The position numbers and the translations under genes were made by a program. Below, piece by piece: positions 1 to 7,080 of a stretch of 11,416 bases of DNA. How positions within the stretch are numbered: position 1 is the first letter of the stretch; each line of letters opens with the position of its first letter. This stretch comes from an uncultured Eubacteriales bacterium (GTDB taxonomy: Bacteria > Bacillota > Clostridia > Oscillospirales > Oscillospiraceae). The stretch spans positions 1 to 11,416 of the forward strand of contig CABRZL010000064.1 in assembly GCA_902475435.1 (NCBI GenBank), written 5' to 3'. The notes beneath the pieces are model-generated. The model did not search any database. It saw only the letters and a program-made list of their open reading frames with translations, and was not told the origin of the DNA.

Positions 1-295
1 GGCTATTTTCATCTGGGTGGGATACTTCTGCCAATTGATTCCGTGGATTATCATTACTCGCACCACATTTGCCTATCATTATTTTGGTTGCAGCCTGTTT
101 TTGGTATTGGCGATTAGTTTTGTGTTCGACGAGCTGATTACACGAAATCCCCAAAATGACAAGCTTGTCTTTGGATTTACGGGATTGCAGATTGGGCTCT
201 TTGCGATGTTCTATCCGGTCTTGTCCGGTGTGGAGGTCAGTATTTCCTACTGTCTCAATTTCCTGAAGTGGCTGCCTGGGTGGCCTTGGGGTTGA
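1..295 (+). CDS. PMT-type membrane glycosyltransferase, C-terminal end (partial)
   Basis: Only the last 97 residues are in the window; the reading frame is open to the left edge (frame begins at base 2) and stops with TGA at 293-295. What is seen is hydrophobic, with membrane-helix stretches around LFLVLAISFVF and FGFTGLQIGLFAMFYPVLSG. The pattern LIPWIIITRTTFAYHYF, followed by FYPVLSG and a terminal LKWLPGWPW, matches the C-terminal four-helix domain of dolichyl-phosphate-mannose/PMT-family O-mannosyltransferases as I know them. Such enzymes move a sugar from a lipid carrier to an acceptor at the outer face of the membrane. The acceptor cannot be told from this fragment. Family assignment is from pattern memory; the N-terminal catalytic DE motif lies outside the window. 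Confidence 0.75.
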   Translation, partial: AIFIWVGYFCQLIPWIIITRTTFAYHYFGCSLFLVLAISFVFDELITRNPQNDKLVFGFTGLQIGLFAMFYPVLSGVEVSISYCLNFLKWLPGWPWG

Positions 296-321
296 TACAA
301 AGCGTATCGAGAGGAAAAACT

Positions 322-816
322 ATGATTGAAATCGTATTCGGAACAAGAACTGATATTGATATGTGGATGGAGCTGGTTCAGAAAGTCCGATGGAATTTTC
401 CGGGATTAGAAACGGAGCAAGCGCTCCAGGAGCATCGTGAAACGGTATTGGAGTTTATGGATGAGGGCCAGGCAATTTGTGCCAAAAATGACGGGAGTAT
501 TGTAGGGGTGCTGCTGTTTTCACGGAAACTGAATATGCTGTGCTGCCTGGCTGTGGATGCAAGATATCGAAGACAGCATATTGCGTCGTCTATGTTTGAA
601 AAAGTACTGTCCATCGCAGACCCTGATCGGGATCTAACCGTTTCTACCTTTCGAGAAGGAGATCCCAAAGGCATAGCGCCGAGAAGATTTTATCAAAAGC
701 ATGGATTTAGAGAAGGAGAGCTGATCGAAGAATATCAATATCCTTGTCAGATCTTTGTAAGACCAGCCAATCTGGACAGGAGTGTGATAGAAAGAGGGGA
801 ATCCTGTGCGGATTAA
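322..816 (+). CDS. GNAT family N-acetyltransferase
   Basis: 164 residues. The ATG at 322 is chosen because GAGAGG (309-314) sits 7 bases upstream; an in-frame upstream start at 268 would overlap the preceding gene and has no ribosome binding site. The fold pattern is that of a single-domain GNAT enzyme, which moves an acetyl group from acetyl-CoA to an amine. A beta strand LNMLCCLAVDARYR leads into the acetyl-CoA loop RRQHIASS (residues 83-90), and the C-terminal motif APRRFYQKHGF (119-129) is clear. In the acetyl-CoA loop, histidine stands where the usual R-x-x-G-x-A/G signature has its first glycine, so cofactor binding may be atypical. The substrate is unknown. The last 11 bases overlap the start of the PHP phosphatase gene, so the two are probably co-translated. 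Confidence 0.85.
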   Translation: MIEIVFGTRTDIDMWMELVQKVRWNFPGLETEQALQEHRETVLEFMDEGQAICAKNDGSIVGVLLFSRKLNMLCCLAVDARYRRQHIASSMFEKVLSIADPDRDLTVSTFREGDPKGIAPRRFYQKHGFREGELIEEYQYPCQIFVRPANLDRSVIERGESCAD

Positions 817-1618
817 TTATCATGTTCACTCTCGGTGTTCCTTTGATGCAGAGTATTCCCTGGTGGAAATGTGTCGTTCAGCTGTTGCTATGGGAATTAC
901 GCATCTGTGCCTAACGGATCACTGCGATCTCATTGATGGAGAAGGGAATCCTTTTGACAGTTTTGATTGGAAAAAGGAGGATGCAGAACTCCATGCAGCC
1001 AGGACGGCATTTCCTGATTTAAAAATTAGTCGCGGGATTGAATTGGGGCAGGCAATTATGCGGCCAGAGGCGGCGAATCGGGTGCTTTCTGAATCAGGAA
1101 TCGATTTTGTGCTGGGATCCATGCATAATTGCCGAACCGGAATCGACTATTATTATATAAAATATGTAGACAGCATACAATGCTCGATGCTCCTGGAGGA
1201 CTATTTGAACAGTTTGCTAGAATTAGCTGGAACAGACTGGTTTGATTCTCTGGCGCACCTGACGTATCCCATTCGATATATGCGAGCAAGAGATGGGATA
1301 GCGATAGACTTTCATCCCTTTGACGATCTGGTGCGAGAAATTTTAAAGACCTTGGTGGAACGGGGAAAAGCATTGGAACTGAACACGTCAGGCTATCGGA
1401 CCAATCAGGGGGAGCCGCTTCCGCCGGAGTATATGATCCGGATGTATCGGGATCTCGGTGGAGAACTGATTACAATTGGCAGCGATGCACATGAACCGAA
1501 ACACATGGACGACGGACTGGAGGAAGGAATGGCGCTGCTGAGGCGCTGCGGGTTTTGTTACATTACGATGTACCAGAACCGAATTCCAAAACAAATTAGA
1601 CTGGAGGAAATGTTATGA
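806..1618 (+). CDS. PHP-domain phosphatase, histidinol-phosphatase (HisJ/HisK) type
   Basis: 270 residues, the usual length for this family. It uses a GTG start at 806, preceded by AGAGGGGA (791-798). Metal-binding motifs of the PHP fold appear in order: HVHS (H6, H8), TDHCD (D38, H39), the glutamate of RGIELG (E79), GSMHN (H107), HLTYP (H151) and GSDAHEP (D227, H229). All expected metal ligands are present, so it should be an active trinuclear-metal phosphoesterase. Known members hydrolyse L-histidinol phosphate in histidine biosynthesis, but no other his gene is nearby and related PHP proteins use other substrates, so the substrate is inferred only. It overlaps the GNAT gene upstream by 11 bases and rpiB downstream by 4 bases (ATGA), which implies one transcript. 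Confidence 0.85.
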   Translation: MRINYHVHSRCSFDAEYSLVEMCRSAVAMGITHLCLTDHCDLIDGEGNPFDSFDWKKEDAELHAARTAFPDLKISRGIELGQAIMRPEAANRVLSESGIDFVLGSMHNCRTGIDYYYIKYVDSIQCSMLLEDYLNSLLELAGTDWFDSLAHLTYPIRYMRARDGIAIDFHPFDDLVREILKTLVERGKALELNTSGYRTNQGEPLPPEYMIRMYRDLGGELITIGSDAHEPKHMDDGLEEGMALLRRCGFCYITMYQNRIPKQIRLEEML

Positions 1619-2052
1619 TTGCAATAGCATGTGACCACGGCGGGTATTCCTTAAAAGAGGAAGTTAAAAAACATTTGATAGATTCGGGGTATACTGTCCG
1701 GGATTTTGGGACCAACTCTTTGGAAAGCTGTGACTATCCGGATTATGCAGCCCCGGCAGCTCAGGCGGTGGCGGCCGGAGAATGTGAAAAAGGAATTGTC
1801 ATCTGTACCACTGGCATTGGAGTCTCTATTGTAGCTAATAAGGTCGATGGTATACGGTGCGCTTTGTGCTCAGATCTGTTGTCTGCAGAGATGACGCGCC
1901 GGCATAATGATTCCAATATGCTGGCGTTAGGCGCCGGGATTGTGGGAAAAAATCTTGCGTTGGCAATTGTAGATCAATGGCTTTCCACAGAGTTTGAGGG
2001 AGGACGACATCAGCGCCGTGTGGATAAAATTACCGCGCTGGAAAAGCTTTGA
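1615..2052 (+). CDS. rpiB: Ribose-5-phosphate isomerase B
   Basis: 145 residues, normal for RpiB/LacAB sugar-phosphate isomerases. The enzyme interconverts ribose 5-phosphate and ribulose 5-phosphate in the non-oxidative pentose phosphate pathway, in the cytosol. Visible signatures are CDHGG (residues 6-10), DYPDYA (40-45), the catalytic cysteine region GIVICTTGIGVSI with C64 (equivalent to E. coli Cys66), the ANKVDGIR segment, and RRHNDSNMLALG with H97. One difference from the common form is that the residue after the catalytic cysteine is threonine (CTTGIG) and not glycine (CGTGIG). The start codon overlaps the stop of the PHP phosphatase gene (ATGA at 1615-1618). Ribose 5-phosphate feeds PRPP and so nucleotide and histidine synthesis, but a regulatory link to neighbours is inference. 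Confidence 0.93.
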   Translation: MIAIACDHGGYSLKEEVKKHLIDSGYTVRDFGTNSLESCDYPDYAAPAAQAVAAGECEKGIVICTTGIGVSIVANKVDGIRCALCSDLLSAEMTRRHNDSNMLALGAGIVGKNLALAIVDQWLSTEFEGGRHQRRVDKITALEKL

Positions 2053-2064
2053 AGTGGAGGACTT

Positions 2065-2520
2065 ATGAGACAAAATCAGAAAGCTCGCCCCTTGACGGAG
2101 GGAGATCGAGAAATTTATTTGGAATTATGTCGGGAATTTTATCATTCCTCGGCGGTGTTGCATCCTGTGCCAGATGTAAATTTTGAGCAGACGTTTGATC
2201 AAATTATTTCTGGCAGCCCGTTTGTAAAAGGCTTTTTGTTGGAACAATCGGGAACCATTGCAGGATATAGTGTTTTGGCTGTGACTTTTTCACAGGAAGT
2301 AGGAGGAGAAGTCTGGTGGCTGGAGGAACTCTATATTCGCGAGGAATTCCAGGGACAGGGGCTTGGAGGTGGATTTATCCGCTATCTCAAAAGTGTTCGG
2401 CCGCAGCAGGTCAGGCGTTTTCGCCTGGAGCTGGAGCCGGAAAATGCAAATGCACGGCGGCTTTATGAACGAGAGGGATTTTCACGTTTGGGATATGACC
2501 AAATGGTGGAGGACTTTTAG
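2065..2520 (+). CDS. GNAT family N-acetyltransferase
   Basis: 151 residues; start at ATG 2065 with GTGGAGG (2054-2060) four bases upstream. This is a complete, canonical GNAT domain: strand LEELYIREEF, acetyl-CoA pyrophosphate loop QGQGLGG (residues 96-102), then ENANARRLYEREGF (126-139), where the Asn and Tyr positions usual for the C-terminal half are intact. It starts 12 bases after rpiB and is probably in the same transcript. It shares no close sequence with the GNAT gene at 322, so it is not a tandem duplicate. Substrate unknown; small molecules, peptide N-termini and antibiotics are all possible for this family. Confidence 0.87.
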   Translation: MRQNQKARPLTEGDREIYLELCREFYHSSAVLHPVPDVNFEQTFDQIISGSPFVKGFLLEQSGTIAGYSVLAVTFSQEVGGEVWWLEELYIREEFQGQGLGGGFIRYLKSVRPQQVRRFRLELEPENANARRLYEREGFSRLGYDQMVEDF

Positions 2521-2571
2521 AAAAAAGATACACGGTTCTTAATCACGACGATTTGCATGGAGGCAAGGGCA

Positions 2572-3123
2572 GTGACAGATGAGAACTATTTGAGAAAGGT
2601 GACGCTGGGAACACCGGAAGCGGGAAATATTGTTTTGTGTCCCTATGATGAGACGTGGCCTTTGCAGTATAGCGAGCAGGCTGATAAAATACGAAAGGCA
2701 CTGGGAGATAAAGTGCGATTACTGGAACATGTAGGGTCAACTTCAGTGCCGGGACTCTGTGCCAAGCCTATTTTGGATATATTACTGTTGGTAGATGATA
2801 CGGCCCGAGAGGCAGAATATGTTGAACCACTGGAACAGGCGGGCTATCAACTACGCGTTCGGGAAGAGGATTGGTTTGGACATCGGATGTTTAAGGGACA
2901 AAATCCTGTAGTAAATCTTCATGTGTTCTCTCTGGGCTGTTCAGAGGCTGATCGAATGTTGCTGTTTCGGGATTACCTGCGGACGCATCCGGAGGATCGT
3001 GATCTCTATGCCGAGACTAAGGAACGTCTATCACAGACGAAATGGCGTTTTGTTCAGGAATATGCAGACAGAAAGACGCAGGTGGTTCATGAGATTATGG
3101 ACCGGGCAGGTATTTGTTATTAA
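2572..3123 (+). CDS. GrpB/UPF0157 family protein (nucleotidyltransferase-like)
   Basis: 183 residues from the GTG at 2572. That start is preferred because GGAGG (2559-2563) lies exactly 8 bases upstream. The in-frame ATG at 2557 has no ribosome binding site and would place the GGAGG inside the coding region. The family pattern is plain: VLCPYDETWP (21-30), LEHVGSTSVPGL (51-62) leading into KPILDI (65-70), a helix-rich middle, VNLHVF (114-119), then FRDYLRTHP (132-140) and a terminal helical stretch. The GS(T)S plus later D arrangement resembles a minimal nucleotidyltransferase core. GrpB proteins are widespread but their substrate is not established. Last gene of the plus-strand run; a strong hairpin follows. 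Confidence 0.85.
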   Translation: MTDENYLRKVTLGTPEAGNIVLCPYDETWPLQYSEQADKIRKALGDKVRLLEHVGSTSVPGLCAKPILDILLLVDDTAREAEYVEPLEQAGYQLRVREEDWFGHRMFKGQNPVVNLHVFSLGCSEADRMLLFRDYLRTHPEDRDLYAETKERLSQTKWRFVQEYADRKTQVVHEIMDRAGICY

Positions 3124-3146
3124 AGGGATTCATCCTATTATGATAG

Positions 3147-3181
3147 ACAGCGCCTCCATCTTACTTGGATGGAGGCGCTGT
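3147..3181. terminator. Perfect 14-bp hairpin between convergent genes (probable bidirectional terminator)
   Basis: ACAGCGCCTCCATC (3147-3160) pairs perfectly with 3168-3181 around a 7-base loop. It begins 23 bases after the GrpB stop and ends 1 base before the stop codon of the minus-strand phosphatase-GNAT gene, so both converging operons end here. Neither side has a clean T-tract (plus side GTTATGG, minus side TCTATCATAATA), so it may act as a 3'-end barrier and not as a strict intrinsic terminator. Confidence 0.7.
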
Positions 3182-3182
3182 G

Positions 3183-4331
3183 TTATGGCAGGATTCGAAT
3201 GTTTAAATCATGTGGCGGTGATGGTGGAGCAATGTCTTTTTCCATCAGAAGCAGATGGCCGAATCGGCCGCGCTGCTTACGTATTTGGCGAAAACCATAT
3301 TTATTGTAAAATCCCAGGGCTTTTTTATTGGTAGGAGCAACGGAAAGTTGAAGATGCTTACGGCCCAGTTTTCGATAGAAGCTCACCGCATGACCAATGA
3401 ACTGAATGCCCAGCCCCTGATGGCGAAAAGGTTCCCGGAGATAGAGAAATGGAATGTAACCTACGTATTTCTCTGCATCTCGACTCGGATTTAATTGAAT
3501 CATACCGACTGGCGTTGTGCCCCAATATCCCACAACCATAGCCGCTGGGTCAGAACCAATGGTGCGTTGGGCGTCTAACCAAAAACCGGGACCGTCGAAG
3601 CCGCGAAGGCTCCCGTAAACAACCTGCCAGGCGTCCTTTCGGTAGCGAATGTATTCTTCAACGGCTTGATTTCCCATGGGACGAATGCACAGATCTTTTG
3701 GGTAGGGAGGAAGTCTCTGAAGCGTCTCATCCAAATGGCTTGCATCATGTTTGAATGCCAGTGAAAAAGTACCATGTTCCCATGTCAGCAGCGTTACTGC
3801 TGTATTTGTGCTTTTGCCGGCTAGTTCAAAATGATCGAGGCCATAAAAGAGTTTGCATAAAATCGACCTTATTAAAAAGCCGTGAGTACAAACAGCAACA
3901 CTCTGATCTTCATGAGAATGAACAATGTCTGTGAGTGCGGCAACGGCACGTTCTGCCACAGCCTGAAAGGTTTCGGCGCCATCAAGATGCCAGTGGAAAG
4001 GATCAAAACTGAATAATTGTGCTTCCTCTGGATAATCTTCTGCGACAGTTCCGAAAGGCTGATGTTCCCAAGGACCCACAGATACCTCTCGGAGCCGGGG
4101 ATCCGTGTGCAATGCGAGCTTTTTGAGACGGCATAATACCGCCGCCGTCTCCATGGCACGACAGAGATTGCTGGAATATACTGCATCCAAGGGGATGTCC
4201 TGGAACCGATGCCCCAGGGCTTGAATTTGCCTTCGGCCCAGCTCTGTGATAGCAGAGTCATAGCTACCATCCATCTGACGGTAAAGATTTCCCTCGGCTT
4301 CTCCGTGGCGGATCAGATAAAGTTTGACCAT
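3183..4331 (-). CDS. Histidine phosphatase-GNAT acetyltransferase fusion protein
   Basis: 382 residues made of two catalytic domains. Residues 1 to about 200 are a histidine phosphatase (phosphoglycerate mutase superfamily): LIRHGE with nucleophile H9, SSNLCRAMETA with R58, a glutamate in REVSVGPWE (E82), and THG with the second catalytic histidine H150. Residues from about 215 to 367 are a GNAT domain: YIPFLYLREPF, acetyl-CoA loop RHQGLG (303-308), then NKKALGFYNKYGF (335-347). A proline-containing linker, RLPPYPKD, lies between them. The start ATG is one base after the pyrD stop, with GGAGGT inside the pyrD 3' end, so translation is probably coupled to pyrD. Histidine phosphatases act on varied phosphate esters; neither the phosphate nor the acetyl substrate can be read from sequence. 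No frameshift separates the domains, so this is a true fusion. Confidence 0.88.
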   Translation of the reverse strand: MVKLYLIRHGEAEGNLYRQMDGSYDSAITELGRRQIQALGHRFQDIPLDAVYSSNLCRAMETAAVLCRLKKLALHTDPRLREVSVGPWEHQPFGTVAEDYPEEAQLFSFDPFHWHLDGAETFQAVAERAVAALTDIVHSHEDQSVAVCTHGFLIRSILCKLFYGLDHFELAGKSTNTAVTLLTWEHGTFSLAFKHDASHLDETLQRLPPYPKDLCIRPMGNQAVEEYIRYRKDAWQVVYGSLRGFDGPGFWLDAQRTIGSDPAAMVVGYWGTTPVGMIQLNPSRDAEKYVGYIPFLYLREPFRHQGLGIQFIGHAVSFYRKLGRKHLQLSVAPTNKKALGFYNKYGFRQIRKQRGRFGHLLLMEKDIAPPSPPHDLNIRILP

Positions 4332-4332
4332 C

Positions 4333-5259
4333 TTACCAGACCTCCAAAGTACCGGTCAGAGATCGAACTTCGGAAATTCCATGAGTGTTGCAAAAAGATT
4401 CCAGTTCCTGAGCAATCCGACAGGGAGCCATCGGATCTGTTAAAGTAGCAGTACCAACAGCAACAGCGGATGCGCCTGCCATCATGAGTTCTGCGGCATC
4501 CTCTCCGGACTCTACACCGCCCATGCCCAACAACGGGATCTTTACGGCCTGATAAACCTGATGTATGCAACGAATCGCTATAGGCAGGACAGCAGGACCG
4601 GAGAGGCCGCCGGTGTTGTTTTTTAAGAGAGGCCGACGCGTATTAAGGTCGATTCGCATACCTAATAAAGTGTTGATTAAAGAGATGGCATCGGCTCCGG
4701 CATCCTCCACGGCACGGGCAATTTCGGCAATGGATGTGACATTGGGGCTAAGTTTTACCATCACTGGCAGATGCGTATGTGTTTTTACGGCTCTTGTAGC
4801 GGCAGCAGCGGTTTCTGTGCTGGTGCCAAAGGCCAACCCCTCACATTTTACGTTGGGGCAGGAGATGTTGACTTCCAGCATATCGACCCCTTCAACCGAG
4901 AGCATTTGTGCCATTTGGGCGAATTCTTCCACTGTTCCGGCAGAAAGGTTAACAATCACCCGTGTTCCCTGTTGACGAAGCCACGGAAGTTCGTCTCGTA
5001 AAAACCCCGCCACCCCTGGATTCTGCAATCCAACGCTGTTGAGGATTCCTGATGGTGTCTCGGCAATTCGCGGGCCGGGATTTCCTTCCCGGGGATACAT
5101 AGTCAGTCCCTTGGCCGAAATTCCGCCAAGTTTATGCAGCGGATAGAATTTTGCATATTCTCGGCCAAAGCCAAATGTGCCGGAAGCGGCTACAATGGGA
5201 TTACACATTTCCATGCCTGCCAAAGAGACTTGCATATCTACCGGTTTTTGTTCAGTCAT
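4333..5259 (-). CDS. pyrD: Dihydroorotate dehydrogenase B, catalytic subunit
   Basis: 308 residues, normal for class 1B enzymes. It oxidises dihydroorotate to orotate with FMN, the fourth step of UMP synthesis, and passes electrons to PyrK. Features seen: FMN-barrel start NPIVAASGTFGFG (20-32), GNPGPRIAETPSGILNSVGLQNPG (in parts, 59-82), the active-site cysteine in NISCPNVK (C134, typical of class 1 enzymes, where class 2 has serine), VKLSPNV (168-174), and the phosphate-binding GMGGVESGEDA (245-255) with AVGT. It overlaps pyrK by 8 bases; GGAGGAGG lies upstream of the ATG at 5259. The next gene starts 1 base after its stop. Confidence 0.96.
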   Translation of the reverse strand: MTEQKPVDMQVSLAGMEMCNPIVAASGTFGFGREYAKFYPLHKLGGISAKGLTMYPREGNPGPRIAETPSGILNSVGLQNPGVAGFLRDELPWLRQQGTRVIVNLSAGTVEEFAQMAQMLSVEGVDMLEVNISCPNVKCEGLAFGTSTETAAAATRAVKTHTHLPVMVKLSPNVTSIAEIARAVEDAGADAISLINTLLGMRIDLNTRRPLLKNNTGGLSGPAVLPIAIRCIHQVYQAVKIPLLGMGGVESGEDAAELMMAGASAVAVGTATLTDPMAPCRIAQELESFCNTHGISEVRSLTGTLEVW

Positions 5260-6010
5260 CCCAAATTACCTCCTCCCCCCGGAATACAGGACCATCTTTA
5301 CATACCTCTTTCATGATGCGGCCGCCGTCAGGAGTTCGAATTGGTGTGGCGCAGGTGAGGCAGGCGCCTAACCCACAGCCCATACGTTCCTCCAGGGATA
5401 CGTAACAGGGAATGCCGGCTTTACGGCAGACTTCATAGGTCGTTTTCAACATGATTTTCGGTCCACAGGCGAATACAGCACGATAATCGGTTTGGGACAA
5501 CATGGACTGTACACCTTGCGCTGCATAGCCCTGGATTCCCAGAGAACCGTCGTCGCTCATGACGGTTACACTACTACATTGCGCTTCAAATTCCTGGAAC
5601 AGTAGCGCACGATCTTTGGATCGAAAGGCCAAAACGGCATCGGTGTCGGAAAATCTCTGAGCCGCGAAGTGCATCGGTGGAACCCCAACACCGCCGCCAA
5701 CCAATAAAACTTTGCCAGAGATCTGTGGAAAGCCATGGCCCAGCGGCCCCAAAATATCCAAAGAATCTCCTGGATGACACTGGGAAAGCCATTGAGTGCC
5801 CTTGCCTTTTACCTCGAATATGATAGTGAGCTGATTGCCGTCAACTCCTGCAATGGAGATGGGGCGGCGAAGTTGCAGACTTCCACATCGGATGTGGAGA
5901 AACTGTCCGGGTTGTGCAGCCCGGGCCAGTGCAGGGCTATCCAATATGATGGTAGTATAAGCTGCGCCAGAACTGATTTTCAGAACGGGTGCAGATGTAA
6001 TGATTTCCAT
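5252..6010 (-). CDS. pyrK: Dihydroorotate dehydrogenase B, electron transfer subunit
   Basis: 252 residues, normal length. The subunit carries FAD and a 2Fe-2S cluster and moves electrons from PyrD to NAD+ in the PyrD2-PyrK2 complex. The FAD-binding motif RRPISI (48-53) is present, followed by the nucleotide-binding loop GGGVGVPPM (105-113). Near the C-terminus four cysteines, C212, C217, C220 and C237 (in CGLGACLTC and VCKDGPVF), show the C-x4-C-x2-C-x16-C arrangement for the iron-sulphur cluster. The ATG at 6010 is preceded by TGGAGGT. There are 31 bases between the pyrF stop and this start; the stop overlaps the pyrD start by 8 bases, fitting equal production of both subunits. Confidence 0.96.
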   Translation of the reverse strand: MEIITSAPVLKISSGAAYTTIILDSPALARAAQPGQFLHIRCGSLQLRRPISIAGVDGNQLTIIFEVKGKGTQWLSQCHPGDSLDILGPLGHGFPQISGKVLLVGGGVGVPPMHFAAQRFSDTDAVLAFRSKDRALLFQEFEAQCSSVTVMSDDGSLGIQGYAAQGVQSMLSQTDYRAVFACGPKIMLKTTYEVCRKAGIPCYVSLEERMGCGLGACLTCATPIRTPDGGRIMKEVCKDGPVFRGEEVIWDD

Positions 6011-6041
6011 GAATTACCTCCAGTTATAACAGAAAAATCTG

Positions 6042-6974
6042 TCATAGAACAGTTATATAGGTGCAGATATCATTTTTCATGCGGATCGCTTCGTTTCGGG
6101 CGGCTTCCTGATAATTTTTTCCTGAGCTGCCCTCTGCTTTTTGCCAGGCGCACATGATACCGCGGGATGAGTTGACAATTGCCCCGTGGCCAAATCTGTC
6201 AAAAGCATATTGGACGTCTTTTGCTTTCCCGCCCTGGGCGCCATAGCCTGGGACCAGGAAAAACAATTGAGGATATTTTTCCCGTAAAAACTTAAGATCC
6301 TGTGGATGAGTAGCGCCTACGACTGCGCCAATTGCCGACCAGCCGGAAGCGCCTATCAGCTGCTCCTTTTCTGTAAGTCTTACGGCGAGATCAGCCATTA
6401 CTGTATGAACCAGCCGGTCACCAGCGATCAAATCTTGCAATTCCCGTGAGCTGGCGTTAGAGGTTTTTACCAGCAAAAAAATAGACTTATTTCGTTCTTT
6501 GCAAAGAGCGGTAAAAGGTTTTAGCGCATCGGTTCCCAGATATCCGTTGACCGTGATAGAGTCGCAGTCAAAGGGGGAGAAATAATTTCCATCTATTTCC
6601 ACTACGCCAAGATATGCTTTGGCATAGGCCTCGCAGGTAGAACCGATGTCCCCGCGTTTTGCGTCCATAATTACGTAAAGTCCCTGCTCTTTGGCATAAG
6701 CGCAGATTTCTTCCAGTACGGCAATGCCCGCGCTGCCTAATACTTCAAAATAGGCGCTTTGAGGTTTGACTGCAGGCACAATATCCTTGAGCGCATCAAT
6801 CAGACCTCGGCAGAATAGGCGGTAAGCTTCTGCAGCGCCGCGCAGCGTTGGACCGTATTTTGCAAAGGCTTCGTCCAAAATGTGTTGGGGAATATAGTCC
6901 AATTTGGGGTCAAGACCAGCCACTGTGGGATTCTTTTTCTGCCGTATCTTTTCCTGCAAAATATCCATAGACAT
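6042..6974 (-). CDS. pyrF: Orotidine-5'-phosphate decarboxylase, type 2
   Basis: 310 residues from the ATG at 6974. This start is chosen because AAAGGAG lies 8 bases upstream; a GTG at 6983 is in frame but falls inside that ribosome binding site. The enzyme converts OMP to UMP, the last step of de novo pyrimidine synthesis. The length and motifs are those of the longer type 2 family: AGLDPKLD (19-26), KPQSAYFE (70-77), the catalytic DAKRGD core with D104, K106 and D109, PGYGAQGG, and the phosphate-binding GAIVNSSRGIM near the C-terminus. First gene of the pyrF-pyrK-pyrD-phosphatase unit. I see no long leader and no room for a PyrR-type attenuator between promoter and start. Confidence 0.96.
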   Translation of the reverse strand: MSMDILQEKIRQKKNPTVAGLDPKLDYIPQHILDEAFAKYGPTLRGAAEAYRLFCRGLIDALKDIVPAVKPQSAYFEVLGSAGIAVLEEICAYAKEQGLYVIMDAKRGDIGSTCEAYAKAYLGVVEIDGNYFSPFDCDSITVNGYLGTDALKPFTALCKERNKSIFLLVKTSNASSRELQDLIAGDRLVHTVMADLAVRLTEKEQLIGASGWSAIGAVVGATHPQDLKFLREKYPQLFFLVPGYGAQGGKAKDVQYAFDRFGHGAIVNSSRGIMCAWQKAEGSSGKNYQEAARNEAIRMKNDICTYITVL

Positions 6975-7015
6975 AGGGAACACTCCTTTATAGAAATGTA
7001 TAGTTTCCTAGTTTT

Positions 7016-7044
7016 AGTGTAGCATATTTGTGTCAGGATGTAAA
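7016..7044 (-). promoter_or_regulatory. Candidate sigma-A promoter of pyrF operon
   Basis: On the minus strand, TTTACA (-35, positions 7044-7039) and TACACT (-10, 7021-7016) are 17 bases apart, with TGC directly before the -10 box (an extended -10). Predicted transcription start is near 7009, giving a leader of about 35 bases before the pyrF ATG. The -35 box overlaps the T-tract of the pyrC terminator. Confidence 0.6.
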
Positions 7045-7075
7045 GAAAGAGGAAGGGAATCCCCTTCCGTCTTTT
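7042..7075 (-). terminator. Intrinsic terminator of pyrC
   Basis: On the minus strand GGAAGGG (7068-7062) pairs with CCCTTCC (7057-7051) around a 4-base loop. The stem can extend through AAAGA/TCTTT with one bulged C, and TCTTTCTTT follows. It lies a few bases after the pyrC stop at 7081. Confidence 0.8.
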
Positions 7076-7080
7076 GGCTA

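Noticed and set aside
2557..2571. ATG at 2557 as the start of the GrpB-family gene
   Set aside because: It has no upstream ribosome binding site, while GTG at 2572 has GGAGG at the ideal distance.
4565..4975. Long plus-strand open frame inside pyrD
   Set aside because: It is antisense to a fully conserved gene, shows no family pattern and no ribosome binding site.
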